In this document: in pieces, positions 9,196 through 16,642 of the stretch | How the letters are laid out: every line of letters begins with the position of its first letter | Numbering within the stretch: position 1 is the first letter of the stretch | NCBI GenBank assembly: GCA_016209895.1 | Contig: JACQVH010000163.1 | Location: forward strand, 1 to 55,822 | Source of the DNA: Candidatus Hydrogenedentota bacterium | GTDB taxonomy: Bacteria > Hydrogenedentota > Hydrogenedentia > Hydrogenedentales > SLHB01 | Direction: 5' to 3' | Length of the DNA stretch: 55,822 bases | Made by a program: the position numbers and the translations under genes | The notes under the pieces: generated by a model | Told to the model about the DNA's origin: nothing | Seen by the model: only the letters and a program-made list of their open reading frames with translations | The model's database searches: none

Positions 9196-10125
9196 CTAGG
9201 CCCGCGGATGAAAATCTTTGTGCGCCCGGCTAAGTCGTTCGACGCTTACGTGGGTGTACACCTGAGTTGTCGAGATATCCGCGTGACCCAACATCTCCTG
9301 GACCGCACGGAGGTCGGCGCCGTTGTCGAGCAGATGTGTCGCGAAAGAATGCCGCAGCATGTGGGGGGTGACATTGTCCCGGATATTCGCCGCCCGCGCA
9401 TAACGCTTAACGACCCGCCATACGCTGGTGCGGCCCATGCGTCCGCCTCGCGACGATAAGAAGACCGTATCCGAACGAAGTTTGCCCTGGGAGCGCACTT
9501 CGACCCATTCCCGGAGACGTTGCATAGCCTTCTCCCCTAACGGTACCAGCCGCACTTTGGAACCTTTGCCACGCACGCGAATGCAGGACTCGGCAATTGA
9601 AACATCCTGAAGCCGAAGACCGCCAAGCTCGGAAATCCGCAGCCCCGAAGAATAAAACAACTCGAGGATGGCCGTGTCGCGGATACCGTCCCGGGTGGCG
9701 GTGTCCGGAGCGGTGGTGAGTCGTTCCGCCTCGGCAACGGAAAGAGCCCGCGGCAGGCGTTTGACGCATCGCGGTGACTCGAAACCTTCCGTTGGATCAG
9801 AAGCGGCTTGACCTTCTTCGCGGAGAAACGCATGAAACCGGCGGATAGCACTGAGTCGCCGGGCTGTGCTGCGCCCGGATTGGCCTTCTTTGCGCAGCGC
9901 GATCAGGAATTCGAGCAGCAATTCGCGGGTGATGGCGTCCGGACTTTGAATGCCGCGGCCTTCCAAGTAACCCAGATAGCGGGCAATATCCGAGTGGTAC
10001 GCGGATACGGTCTTCTCCGAAAGGCCGGACTCAAAAATGGTCGCTTCGAGATACCGGTCGAGAAGGCCGCGGAGGGGCGAGTCCGGTGATGAGGTCGAAG
10101 CGGTGGAATCGGCAAAATTAGGCAT
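9196..10125 (-). CDS. xerD: Site-specific tyrosine recombinase, XerD-like
   Basis: Tyrosine recombinase of the XerC/XerD type that resolves chromosome dimers at dif. It has the N-terminal SAM-like DNA-binding domain (about 15-105, GLSEKTVSAYHSDIARYLGY) and the catalytic domain with Arg in YSSGLRISELGG, Lys in RVRGKGSKVRLVPL, HMLRHSFATHLL, GHADIS and the nucleophile Tyr in STTQVYTHV. The tail QEMLGHADISTTQVYTHVS is more XerD- than XerC-like. I start at the Met of MPNFADSTAS (309 residues); a frame 19 codons longer is open but its N-terminus does not look conserved. No integrase neighbours or attachment sites are seen, so this is read as the housekeeping enzyme. Confidence 0.88.
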   Translation of the reverse strand: MPNFADSTASTSSPDSPLRGLLDRYLEATIFESGLSEKTVSAYHSDIARYLGYLEGRGIQSPDAITRELLLEFLIALRKEGQSGRSTARRLSAIRRFHAFLREEGQAASDPTEGFESPRCVKRLPRALSVAEAERLTTAPDTATRDGIRDTAILELFYSSGLRISELGGLRLQDVSIAESCIRVRGKGSKVRLVPLGEKAMQRLREWVEVRSQGKLRSDTVFLSSRGGRMGRTSVWRVVKRYARAANIRDNVTPHMLRHSFATHLLDNGADLRAVQEMLGHADISTTQVYTHVSVERLSRAHKDFHPRA

Positions 10126-10200
10126 TGAAAGAGACCGGCTCCGCTGGAAGCAAAAGTGGCGTCGTGGCCGCGGCACTCCCAAAGTTCGTGGGTAAAGAAA

Positions 10201-10231
10201 ATCGCCCCAACTCGCGGCGAGTTGGGGCGAT
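10201..10231 (-). terminator. Rho-independent terminator of the Pal-like gene
   Basis: A perfect 14-bp stem (ATCGCCCCAACTCG with its complement) closes a 3-base loop. Read on the minus strand it is followed at once by TTTTCTTT. It sits 68 bases beyond the stop of the OmpA/Pal-like gene, which is transcribed leftwards into it. Confidence 0.85.
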
Positions 10232-10298
10232 CACAGTATCTTGCATCCGGCATGCGAGCCCTCCATCGGCGGACCCGCCCGGCGCTTCTTCAGACAAC

Positions 10299-10943
10299 TC
10301 AGTCAACAATCGTGATCTTGAACACCGCGCGACGGTTCAGCTTGCGGTTCGCCGCCGAAGTGTTCGGGACCGCCGGCTGCGATTCGCCGAAGCTCTTGGC
10401 CTCGAGGCGTCCGGCGTCCACGCCGTTGTCTACCAAGTACTTCTTGACGGAGTCGGCGCGGCGCTGACCGAGACCCATGTTGTATTCGTCGGTGCCGATG
10501 TCGCACGTGTGGCCTTCGATCACCAGGGTGTCTTTGCCATACTGCTTCATCCAGTCCACGACCTTGTTTGCCTCGGCCTGGCCTTCCGGCTTCAGGTTAT
10601 ACTTGTCGAAGTCGAACAGGATGTGGTTCAGAACCGGGACGTCACGCTTGGGCGCGGGTGGCGGAGTGGGTGGCGGAGGTGTGACTTTGACCACTTCCTC
10701 GGCTGCCCAAACATTGTGGAACACTTTGCCGCGGTTACCCCAAGTCTCGGAGTCATTCGCATTGGACTTGGGTTCGGTGGGCCACCACCAGTAGCCGGTT
10801 CGGGTCGCGTCCTTGTAAGGTGCGGGCGTAGCCCCGCTCTTGCCCCACCAGGACAGGTCATCCCAAATCTTACCTTGCGCGGACGCAGTCCCCCACGTCA
10901 GCGCAAGCGTTAATCCTACCGCGCACACGATTAGCTTTTTCAT
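10299..10943 (-). CDS. OmpA-family peptidoglycan-associated protein (Pal-like)
   Basis: An exported protein of 214 residues with a C-terminal OmpA/MotB-type peptidoglycan-binding domain. A signal peptide (MKKLIVCAVGLTLALTWGTA) ends in ASAQ; there is no lipobox cysteine, so it is not a classical Pal lipoprotein. A Trp/Pro-rich middle (about 25-105, including a PPPPTPPPAP run) is followed by the OmpA domain (about 110-214) with ILFDFDKYNLKPEG, IEGHTCDIGTDEYN, GLGQRRADSVKKYL and NRRAVFKI. AGGAGG lies 11 bases before the chosen ATG; another ATG three codons upstream is too close to it. It probably anchors the envelope and could serve as the Pal partner of the TolB encoded near 53 kb. Confidence 0.87.
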   Translation of the reverse strand: MKKLIVCAVGLTLALTWGTASAQGKIWDDLSWWGKSGATPAPYKDATRTGYWWWPTEPKSNANDSETWGNRGKVFHNVWAAEEVVKVTPPPPTPPPAPKRDVPVLNHILFDFDKYNLKPEGQAEANKVVDWMKQYGKDTLVIEGHTCDIGTDEYNMGLGQRRADSVKKYLVDNGVDAGRLEAKSFGESQPAVPNTSAANRKLNRRAVFKITIVD

Positions 10944-11125
10944 TTTGGTCATTTCCTCCTCTTCCGCTCGTAAAACCAGATAGGTATTACTGGCATGCCT
11001 TCCGTTGGCCATTAAATCACAAACTCAAACCGCTGTCAAGTTTATCCCTGAAACTTCCGTGTCGTTCCCCCCTTCCCTGACTCCGGACCGTTTCAGGGGC
11101 CAAGCTCAGTTTCCTTACTATACTG

Positions 11126-11155
11126 ATTTTATCATAGCTTAAAGCGCTCGTGCAA
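11126..11155 (-). promoter_or_regulatory. Possible promoter of the Pal-like gene
   Basis: Read on the minus strand, TTGCAC (11155-11150) and TAAAAT (11131-11126) are separated by 18 bases, about 180 bases before the Pal-like start. The -10 is five of six to consensus, the -35 weaker. This AT-rich patch is the only promoter-like stretch in the 294-base gap. Confidence 0.4.
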
Positions 11156-11186
11156 GCGATTTTTCGTGAGGACTTCTTGCAGTTTC

Positions 11187-11233
11187 TTCGGTCCCGTTGG
11201 ACCTGTCGGACCAGTCGGACAGGTCAGACAGGT
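11187..11233. repeat. Short 9-bp direct repeats after the sigma-like gene
   Basis: About four degenerate copies of a 9-base unit resembling GGACAGGTC (ggacctgtc, ggaccagtc, ggacaggtc, agacaggtc) lie just beyond the stop of the sigma-like gene. No reading frame or strong hairpin explains them. Confidence 0.6.
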
Positions 11234-11237
11234 CGTA

Positions 11238-11672
11238 TCAGGCTGCGCATTCTGCGGCTTGTGTGAACCGCGCCTGCAGCGTATCCAGGGCCGCGTGAAT
11301 CTCGCGCGACTCATTGTGCTCGATAGCTTTCCGCAGTTTTGGGATGGCCCCGCCGACTTTGCGGCCTTGGCGAACGGTCCCAAACAAGTGCCGGCTGACC
11401 GTGGACTGGCTCAGGCACAACTCCGCCGCGATATCTTCTTGCGTCTTGCCCGCGAGATAATACAGATGCAGAATCTGCCGTTGGCGCGACGTCAACCGCG
11501 ACTCGATGAGCTCGTTCACCACCGGCAACACAGCTTGAAAGAAATCGTGCAGCGCATAACGACGCTCGCGCCCTGCTTCGGTCTCGTACCACAGGGCCCG
11601 CTCCGCCGGCAAGTTTTCCAGGTACTTCGAACTGGCCGGGATTTCCCAGAACTCGATATTGAACGGTGTCAT
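11238..11672 (-). CDS. Small sigma-70 region 4-like HTH regulator
   Basis: A 144-residue protein whose middle (about 58-98) is a sigma-region-4-type helix-turn-helix: LTSRQRQILHLYYLAGKTQE followed by DIAAELCLSQSTVSRHLFG. There is no region 2, so it is not a complete sigma factor; it is more likely a DNA-binding regulator built on that fold. The N-terminal ~55 residues (TPFNIEFWEIP...) and the Arg/Glu-rich C-terminus match nothing I recognise. The start is set by GGGAGG seven to eight bases before the ATG; the longer open frame runs back into a terminator hairpin. A terminator lies only 29 bases upstream of the start, so expression may depend on read-through. Confidence 0.72.
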   Translation of the reverse strand: MTPFNIEFWEIPASSKYLENLPAERALWYETEAGRERRYALHDFFQAVLPVVNELIESRLTSRQRQILHLYYLAGKTQEDIAAELCLSQSTVSRHLFGTVRQGRKVGGAIPKLRKAIEHNESREIHAALDTLQARFTQAAECAA

Positions 11673-11700
11673 GACTCGTGCCTCCCTTCTCGTCACGGGC

Positions 11701-11747
11701 AAAAAAACAAAGGCGCCGCAGGTTTTCGGGTTCCACCTGCGGCGCCT
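11701..11747 (-). terminator. Strong intrinsic terminator between small ORF and sigma-like gene
   Basis: A perfect 13-bp GC-rich stem (AGGCGCCGCAGGT, 11711-11723, paired with 11735-11747) encloses an 11-base loop. Read leftwards it is followed by TTGTTTTTTTG. It ends transcripts from the promoter at 11981-12009 and lies just before the ribosome binding site of the sigma-like gene, so it could also act as an attenuator. Confidence 0.85.
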
Positions 11748-11779
11748 CTTATGGTTGGTATGTGGTTTGGGCTACTTCA

Positions 11780-11911
11780 TTAAGAGAACACCTCAGGACG
11801 CGAACCGAGCTGCCACACTCGCACGCGCAAGGCGAGGAGCAAGGTGTGCATCCGGACAGACTGCGCCATGGCTATGATGTTGGCGCGGTGAATGTCGTGC
11901 ACATCAAACAT
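11780..11911 (-). CDS. Probable small protein of 43 residues with its own promoter and terminator
   Basis: A short frame not recognised as any family. The ATG at 11911 has AAGGA ten bases upstream; an in-frame ATG eight codons earlier (11935) has no Shine-Dalgarno. The product begins MFDVHDIHRANIIAMAQSV, has a hydrophobic middle (HTLLLALRVRVWQL) and is Arg/His-rich, possibly an amphipathic helix. Evidence that this is a real gene is its placement: a near-consensus promoter 70 bases before it and a strong intrinsic terminator 33 bases after it, with nothing else between them. The alternative is a noncoding RNA of about 270 bases from the same unit, or an attenuator leader for the sigma-like gene downstream. 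Confidence 0.45.
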   Translation of the reverse strand: MFDVHDIHRANIIAMAQSVRMHTLLLALRVRVWQLGSRPEVFS

Positions 11912-11980
11912 CCGGTTCACGTCCTTATGGTTCATACAAGGGAGCTAAATTCGCTCCCAGACCATCTCCAAACGGGACAC

Positions 11981-12009
11981 ACTATACACTCTCGCTTCGG
12001 ACTTTTCAA
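11981..12009 (-). promoter_or_regulatory. Near-consensus sigma70 promoter, leftward
   Basis: Read on the minus strand: TTGAAA (12009-12004), 17-base spacer, TATAGT (11986-11981). Each hexamer is five of six to consensus with ideal spacing. Transcription would start near 11974, pass a small GGGAGC/GCTCCC hairpin (11940-11958) and the 43-residue ORF, and reach the terminator at 11747-11701. The remaining gap, 12010-12364, holds no gene that I can support. Confidence 0.65.
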
Positions 12010-12364
12010 ATTCCTCAGTCCTTCGCAAAAAAACACTCCTACTTTCTTCGGCGTTATGCATACCGACACCGCACCGGAGAACGATAGACCGAATGGACGC
12101 GGTAAACTTCGTGAAGTTAACTCTTCACAATTGTGAGAGCGCGGGCAGGAATGGCGCGTTTCGATTTTTTCGCTGTACAAATCTGCACAGCCGGCCTCCA
12201 ACCATGCTCAAATCTGGACGAAAATGTACAATCAAAACCGGTCGCGTGATCTGTGGAACCTGCTGAAATAAAGCGGGTTAGACATAATGGGAAATAATGG
12301 TACGGCGATTGCTCTTCCCATTTTGCCACTTGTCGGAGGGACATTTGTCTGAGGTCATGGATTG

Positions 12365-13531
12365 ATGAGTACAGACCTGTTGGAGCTGGAAAGTGAGGTT
12401 CGAGTGGGGCCGACCGAGGTGAATCTATTTAACCTTTACCCGGAGCGCGCTTCGATTCTGGTCGTGGACGATGAGAATGGTCCTCGCCAGGCGTTGCGAA
12501 TGTTGCTGAAGGAGCACCACGACGTGTTCCTCGCGAGCGACGTGACCGCGGCGCAGCAGATTGTCGAACGCGAGTGCGTTGACCTGATCATCACCGATAT
12601 CCGCATTCCGAGACAGTCGGGGATCGAATTGCTGCAGCAGGTTCGCAAGTGCTACCCGGATATCGAGGTCATAATCTTGACCGGCTACGGCCATCTCGAA
12701 TCGGCCATGAAAGCGGTCGAATACGGGGCTTTTGCTTATCTCGAAAAACCGTTCGACAACGCCACGATGCTCAAGCACGTCGAAGCCGCGTTGCAGAAAC
12801 GCCGGCGCGAACTGGTTCGGCGCCGGCTCGAGGACCTCGCGTTGGAGGCGAACCGGTTCGAGACGTTAGGCCGCGTGGTGTCGGGGATGATCCACGATCT
12901 GGGGACGCCCCTGTCGGTGGTAGGGAGTCACGTTGAGTTGCTTCTCTTGGACCCCGGGAAAGCCGATTTGGAGAACCGGCTCAAGATTATCCGGGCGCAA
13001 GTCGGTCATTGCACCGACATCGTCCGTTCAACGATGAACTTTCTCCGCCACCAAGCGCAACAGTCCACACCCATTAACCTCAACGAAATCGCGGAGGCGT
13101 GTCTGGAAGTGGGACACCCACTGTTGCGACGGCAGAACGTGAGCGTGGCCAAGTGTTATGCCGAAGGGCTGCCGTATTGCGTGGGCGATTTTGTCCTGGT
13201 GCGCCAAGCTATTCTGAACTTGCTCACGAACGCCTGCCAAGCCATGGACAAGCAAGAACAACCCCGCGAGATTACCGTGCGTACGTGGTCCGAAAACCAG
13301 TCGGTATGCTTCTCGATCGCCGACAACGGACCCGGCATTCCGCGCACGGATCGGACCAAGGTGTTTGACGCATTCTATTCGACCAAAGGCAAAGCCGGCA
13401 CCGGACTCGGCTTGGCCGTGGTCAAGAACGTGATGCAGCGGCACGGGGGCGAAGTGTGCCTGGGCGAAAACCGCGGCTGCGGCGCCTTGTTCGTCCTTAA
13501 GTTCCCCATCCAGCAAAACGGAAATAGCTGA
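12365..13531 (+). CDS. Response regulator-histidine kinase hybrid (REC-HisKA-HATPase)
   Basis: A soluble signalling protein of 388 residues with the receiver first and the kinase second. The REC domain (about 30-145) has the acidic pair in ILVVDDE, phospho-acceptor D78 in LIITDIRIP, a Thr in ILTGYG and K128 in YLEKPF. The kinase core follows after an Arg-rich coil: H177 in SGMIHDLGTPLSVV, N289 in NLLTNACQAM, the ATP motifs IADNGPGIP and KGKAGTGLGLAVVKN. There are no membrane segments or sensor domain, so input is presumably phosphotransfer to the REC domain. A separate output regulator is not adjacent. It begins at ATG 12365; the frame one codon longer starts with TTG. Identity is firm, role unknown. 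Confidence 0.92.
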   Translation: MSTDLLELESEVRVGPTEVNLFNLYPERASILVVDDENGPRQALRMLLKEHHDVFLASDVTAAQQIVERECVDLIITDIRIPRQSGIELLQQVRKCYPDIEVIILTGYGHLESAMKAVEYGAFAYLEKPFDNATMLKHVEAALQKRRRELVRRRLEDLALEANRFETLGRVVSGMIHDLGTPLSVVGSHVELLLLDPGKADLENRLKIIRAQVGHCTDIVRSTMNFLRHQAQQSTPINLNEIAEACLEVGHPLLRRQNVSVAKCYAEGLPYCVGDFVLVRQAILNLLTNACQAMDKQEQPREITVRTWSENQSVCFSIADNGPGIPRTDRTKVFDAFYSTKGKAGTGLGLAVVKNVMQRHGGEVCLGENRGCGALFVLKFPIQQNGNS

Positions 13532-13540
13532 GCAGCGGCT

Positions 13541-13660
13541 CTCGCAATTGAAATTCGCAATCGGGACTCGTAATCAAGTTTCGTGCTCGTAATCGTGATT
13601 CTCCATTAGGAAATACGACTACGAGTCACGATCACGAGCAAGAGTCTCGATTGCAAATTG
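13541..13660. repeat. Imperfect inverted repeat built from TAATCG/TACGAG words
   Basis: The left half (gcaatcgggactcgtaatc, then gtgctcgtaatcgtgattc) is largely the reverse complement of the right half (acgactacgagtcacgatc, acgagcaagagtctcgattg), around a centre near 13605. It lies between two convergent genes and supplies the last ~10 codons of the thioesterase. The same words recur at 15570-15822 and 38728-38818. Confidence 0.75.
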
Positions 13661-14159
13661 GCGTGCTTCTGCGCAGATGGTCAAATACCCGTTCCTCGCC
13701 GCCGCGATAGAGTAAGGCGTCGTCTACCGTAATCGTCTCTTCCACGCTAAGGGGGAGAAAGCGGCCTTCGGCCTGGGCTAATTCGAGGCCGGCGTTGTCC
13801 ACGATGGTGCCCACGGCCTCGACCAACCGCCGGCCGGCCCGGCGCACTTCGGCGCGGACCATGGTTTCGCGGTCCGCGGGCACGGGCCGGAGAAAGCGAA
13901 TGCTCAGGTCCCCGGTGTAGCACATACGTCCGATGGCGCGTGCCGCCGCCCAGCCCATGCATTCATCCAGAATGGCGGTGAGAACGCCGCCATGTACGAC
14001 GTTCGCGTAACCGCAATGATGGCTCTGTGGTCGTAAGATCGTCTTGACGATCCCATTCTCAACAAAAAAGCGTGTCTGCAGACCCGCCCCGTTGGCCTCG
14101 CCGCACACAAAGCACGTCTCCGAGTTTGGTAGGAACCGCTTCTGATCGCTGTCACTCAT
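13632..14159 (-). CDS. Hotdog-fold thioesterase, PaaI/acyl-CoA thioesterase-like
   Basis: A 175-residue single hotdog domain. The family core is clear: a cysteine-containing opening NSETCFVCGEANGAGLQTRF, the active-site region ANVVHGGVLTAILDECMGWA (His-Gly-Gly then the acidic residue on the central helix), and GDLSIRFLRPVPADRETMV. Such proteins hydrolyse acyl-CoA thioesters; substrate cannot be told. The last ~12 residues (ending ICNRDSCS) are encoded by the dispersed repeat, so the natural C-terminus has probably been altered by repeat insertion. The DCC-family gene ends 9 bases before this start on the same strand, suggesting co-transcription. Confidence 0.84.
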   Translation of the reverse strand: MSDSDQKRFLPNSETCFVCGEANGAGLQTRFFVENGIVKTILRPQSHHCGYANVVHGGVLTAILDECMGWAAARAIGRMCYTGDLSIRFLRPVPADRETMVRAEVRRAGRRLVEAVGTIVDNAGLELAQAEGRFLPLSVEETITVDDALLYRGGEERVFDHLRRSTPICNRDSCS

Positions 14160-14168
14160 GGATTCGCG

Positions 14169-14582
14169 CTAATGGCCATGTTGTTCCGGTTTGGTTCCCG
14201 TTCCCGCGGTCCTTTGCTTCCGCGCCACGATGATCGACAGCATATACCGATGTTTCGCAATCCACCGGTACACCGAAGGCGAAAAATAGGCCACACCGGG
14301 AATTCGAAAGGCCGCTGCCACCCACCGCCACCGCGGCATCATTCGAAGCAAATGCGGCAACGCCTCCTCGCCCGCGAGGACGCGACCGTCCTCAAGAACG
14401 AGCTGCATGGCTTCGAGGCACTGCGCCTCGGATATCCCGGGGAATCGCCGTGCCCGTTCCGTATCCTGGCACGGCACCAACTCCACGACTCTGGGCGGCA
14501 CGGAGCGCCGTACCCAATCCGCCGCTTTGGTGCAGAGCGGGCATCCAGCATCGTAGATTAAGGCAACCTGTCCGACGGTCAT
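14169..14582 (-). CDS. DCC-family thiol-disulfide oxidoreductase-like protein (DUF393)
   Basis: A 137-residue protein named for the DxxCxxC motif near its start, here LIYDAGCPLCTKAADWV (D11, C14, C17 approximately). It continues with a thioredoxin-like region (PCQDTERARRFPGIS) and the typical end in which a Pro/Trp-rich helix (RMMPRWRWVAAAFRIPGV) precedes VYRWIAKHRYMLS. The chosen ATG gives the standard N-terminus; an upstream open extension of 74 codons is not conserved-looking. The reaction is not established for this family, though redox activity is presumed from the CxxC pair. The thioesterase gene follows after 9 bases. Confidence 0.86.
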   Translation of the reverse strand: MTVGQVALIYDAGCPLCTKAADWVRRSVPPRVVELVPCQDTERARRFPGISEAQCLEAMQLVLEDGRVLAGEEALPHLLRMMPRWRWVAAAFRIPGVAYFSPSVYRWIAKHRYMLSIIVARKQRTAGTGTKPEQHGH

Positions 14583-14770
14583 TCCGGCGCTTATGTTACT
14601 GCCTGCTATACCGGGGGCGCAATGGTGGAGGAAAAAGGACAAAGTACGAAGGACAAATGAGCCCGGAACCGGAAGATGAGAAAATCTTGCGTGGACGTGG
14701 GGATATTGGTAAGCGAGTTGAAACCCAGCAGGGGCGGTGATGCATGAGGGGAGGGCGCGCTGCCTTGGAC

Positions 14771-15535
14771 TCACATCTTGACCGCGGCCAGCATCACGAA
14801 CCAATGGTTACACCAAAGCTCGCCGTCTCGTTTGTCGAGATTGAACGTCCGTCGCTGTGCCTCGTTCAGCACATCGAGCAAGCCATACATCCGCTCCACG
14901 TATTCCGCGGAAACTCCATTCGTGAGTGACGACAGGGGCCGAGGCTTCACGTAGGGATCGACCATCTCCACGCAAAAACCGGCCTCCTCCAAGTAAGTCG
15001 TCCATTCGCTGGGACGGTATTCACGCACGTGCGACTCGTCGTGCAGACGATCAAGTTCATTCATCAACGCGTCCGCGAAATCGTCTTCCGGCACACTCCG
15101 ATCATCAACTACGAGACGTCCGCCGGGCCGCAACACACGGCGCATCTCACGCAGTGCGCGGCGTAAGTCGGAAAAATGGTGGGCCGCCCGCCGGCACGTC
15201 GCCAGTTCGAAGCTTTGGTCCAAAAAGGGAAGCCACCGCGCATCGGCCAGTCCGAAGGCCACATTAGTCACGCCGTGTCGCCGACTCAGTCTCCGCGCTT
15301 CAATCAGCATTTCCGGGGTCAGGTCCACCCCCGCTACCCGCGCAACGTGCGGCGCCACCGCAAATGCCGTGTGTCCGGTCCCGGTCGCGATATCCAACGC
15401 GGTCCAGTTTGATTGCGCGTGAGAAAGCGCCACAACCCGCTCCAGCACGTGCGGGTCGGTGTGCGCGGAACTGGTCGTATACGTAGCCGCCCGCTCGCCA
15501 AACACGCGCCGGGCCGCGAATTCGGGGGTCTCCAT
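14771..15535 (-). CDS. Class I SAM-dependent methyltransferase
   Basis: A 254-residue methyltransferase of the UbiE/Methyltransf_11 type. SAM-binding motif I is LDIATGTGHTAFAVAPHVAR, motif II has the acidic residue in VAGVDLTPEM, then ADARWLPFLDQSFELATCRR and the post-motif EMRRVLRPGGRLVVDDRSVP. The substrate is unknown. The start is the Met of METPEF with AGGAGA upstream; an open extension of nine codons lacks a better site. The repeat at 15570-15822 lies immediately upstream, so the gene may be cut off from the HAD gene on the same strand. The gap down to 14583 holds no gene. Confidence 0.88.
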   Translation of the reverse strand: METPEFAARRVFGERAATYTTSSAHTDPHVLERVVALSHAQSNWTALDIATGTGHTAFAVAPHVARVAGVDLTPEMLIEARRLSRRHGVTNVAFGLADARWLPFLDQSFELATCRRAAHHFSDLRRALREMRRVLRPGGRLVVDDRSVPEDDFADALMNELDRLHDESHVREYRPSEWTTYLEEAGFCVEMVDPYVKPRPLSSLTNGVSAEYVERMYGLLDVLNEAQRRTFNLDKRDGELWCNHWFVMLAAVKM

Positions 15536-15569
15536 TGAATCTCCTCGCTTTCCAACGATCAACTGGCCT

Positions 15570-15822
15570 AATCGAAACTCGTGATCGAGGTTCGTAATCG
15601 AGAATCGTGCTCGTAATCGTAGGTCGTAATCGAGACTCGTAATCGAGATTCACCCGTGTCTGGCGGAATCCCCAGTCGCACTAGCAACCGCTTGGTGCCC
15701 GTTCAAAACATGACTTTCGATCGATGATTACCATTTTCGATTAGGAGCCGCGACTACGAGCACGCGACTCGATTACGATTCTCGAATCTCGATCACGACT
15801 ACGAGTCTCGATTGCGAGTGGG
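15570..15822. repeat. Large inverted array of TAATCG/TACGAG words
   Basis: Left arm (15574-15651) has several copies of a word like CTCGTAATCGAGATT in forward sense; right arm (about 15750-15820) carries the same words in reverse complement (ACGACTACGAGTCTCGATTG). The ~100 bases between the arms are unrelated to the words. The arms could fold into a long imperfect hairpin. The last ~8 codons of the HAD gene run into the right arm. Confidence 0.75.
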
Positions 15823-16518
15823 AGAATCGATCGTTTTTGTCTCTTGCCGCAGTCTACCGGCTTCCGCGAGTAACTGTGATAGCGGGATATCGGCCAATGA
15901 GTTCAGGCGTAGGTCGGCGCCGTGCATGGCCAGTCGGCGCGTAACAGAATTGGGCACGGCCACGCAGAACATTCCCGCACGTTTCGCAGCGAGGATTCCG
16001 TTGGGGGCATCCTCCAGGACAATTGCGCAATCAACGCCGATGCCAAGACGTTCTGCGGTGGCGCGGAAGAGGTCCGGGTTGGGTTTTGGGCGAATCCCGT
16101 CGGAAGTACACTTGATGCAATCGAATTGGTCGAGCAGGGCGCGGCGAGAGAGATGGCCTTCGACCCAAGCGCGCGGAGCGCTGGACGCCACGGCCAGTTT
16201 CAACCCGAGGCGTTTCCCTTCGTTGATATAGTCCTGAACTCCGGGACAAACCGGCTGGTGAGCCACCAAGTCGTGGTAGCGTTGGCGTCGGCGCGCGGCG
16301 ATGGCGTCCCGCTCCACCGCGCGACCGATTTGCTTCTCCAGATAATCTAACGGATCAAAAAAGCCGGACTCCCGACCGATACAGTCCTCCCATACGTCAA
16401 GCGGCAGAATGCTCCCGAACTCGCGGAACAACTCCTGCCACGACTCATAGTCCGGGCCTTCCGTGTCTATGATCAATCCGTCAAAATCGAAGATCAGTGC
16501 GGCAATTCTCTCGCCCAA
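15799..16518 (-). CDS. HAD-superfamily hydrolase, beta-phosphoglucomutase/phosphatase-like
   Basis: A 239-residue HAD hydrolase with a helical cap. Motif I is ALIFDFDGLIIDTEGP (nucleophile Asp in FDFDG), motif II SSAPRAWV, motif III lysine in GIRPKPNPDLF, and motif IV IVLEDAPNGILAAKRAGM. The FDFDGLIIDTE form and the helical cap after it are those of the beta-phosphoglucomutase/phosphatase group acting on small phosphorylated metabolites; the substrate is unknown. The C-terminal tail SPTRNRDS is translated from the dispersed repeat and is probably not native. It lies alone between two repeat-bearing gaps, downstream of the epimerase-aminotransferase gene on the same strand. Confidence 0.88.
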   Translation of the reverse strand: MGERIAALIFDFDGLIIDTEGPDYESWQELFREFGSILPLDVWEDCIGRESGFFDPLDYLEKQIGRAVERDAIAARRRQRYHDLVAHQPVCPGVQDYINEGKRLGLKLAVASSAPRAWVEGHLSRRALLDQFDCIKCTSDGIRPKPNPDLFRATAERLGIGVDCAIVLEDAPNGILAAKRAGMFCVAVPNSVTRRLAMHGADLRLNSLADIPLSQLLAEAGRLRQETKTIDSPTRNRDS

Positions 16519-16540
16519 GTAGTTGATACCTCGTTGATCA

Positions 16541-16642
16541 GTTGCTAGTAACTGGTGGTCAGTGATCGGTGGTCAGTAAGCAAGAACCCACTATTCGTCA
16601 CTCATTGCTCATTGCTTGTCACTCGGAACTCGGTACTCGTCA
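16541..16642. repeat. Low-complexity gap with GGAACTCGGTACTCGTCAC element
   Basis: This gap holds short near-repeats (ggtggtcagtgatc, ggtggtcagtaag; gtcactcattgctcattgc) and ends with actcggaactcggtactcg, a word shared with the tandem array at 52601-52660 and, in shorter form, with 25185-25200 and the reverse complement at 52050-52075. It abuts the stop of the epimerase-aminotransferase gene. Confidence 0.6.

Noticed and set aside
11678-12136. A 152-codon plus-strand frame across the leftward promoter-terminator unit
   Set aside because: It crosses a terminator hairpin and a promoter on the other strand, has no Shine-Dalgarno, and its translation looks like noise.
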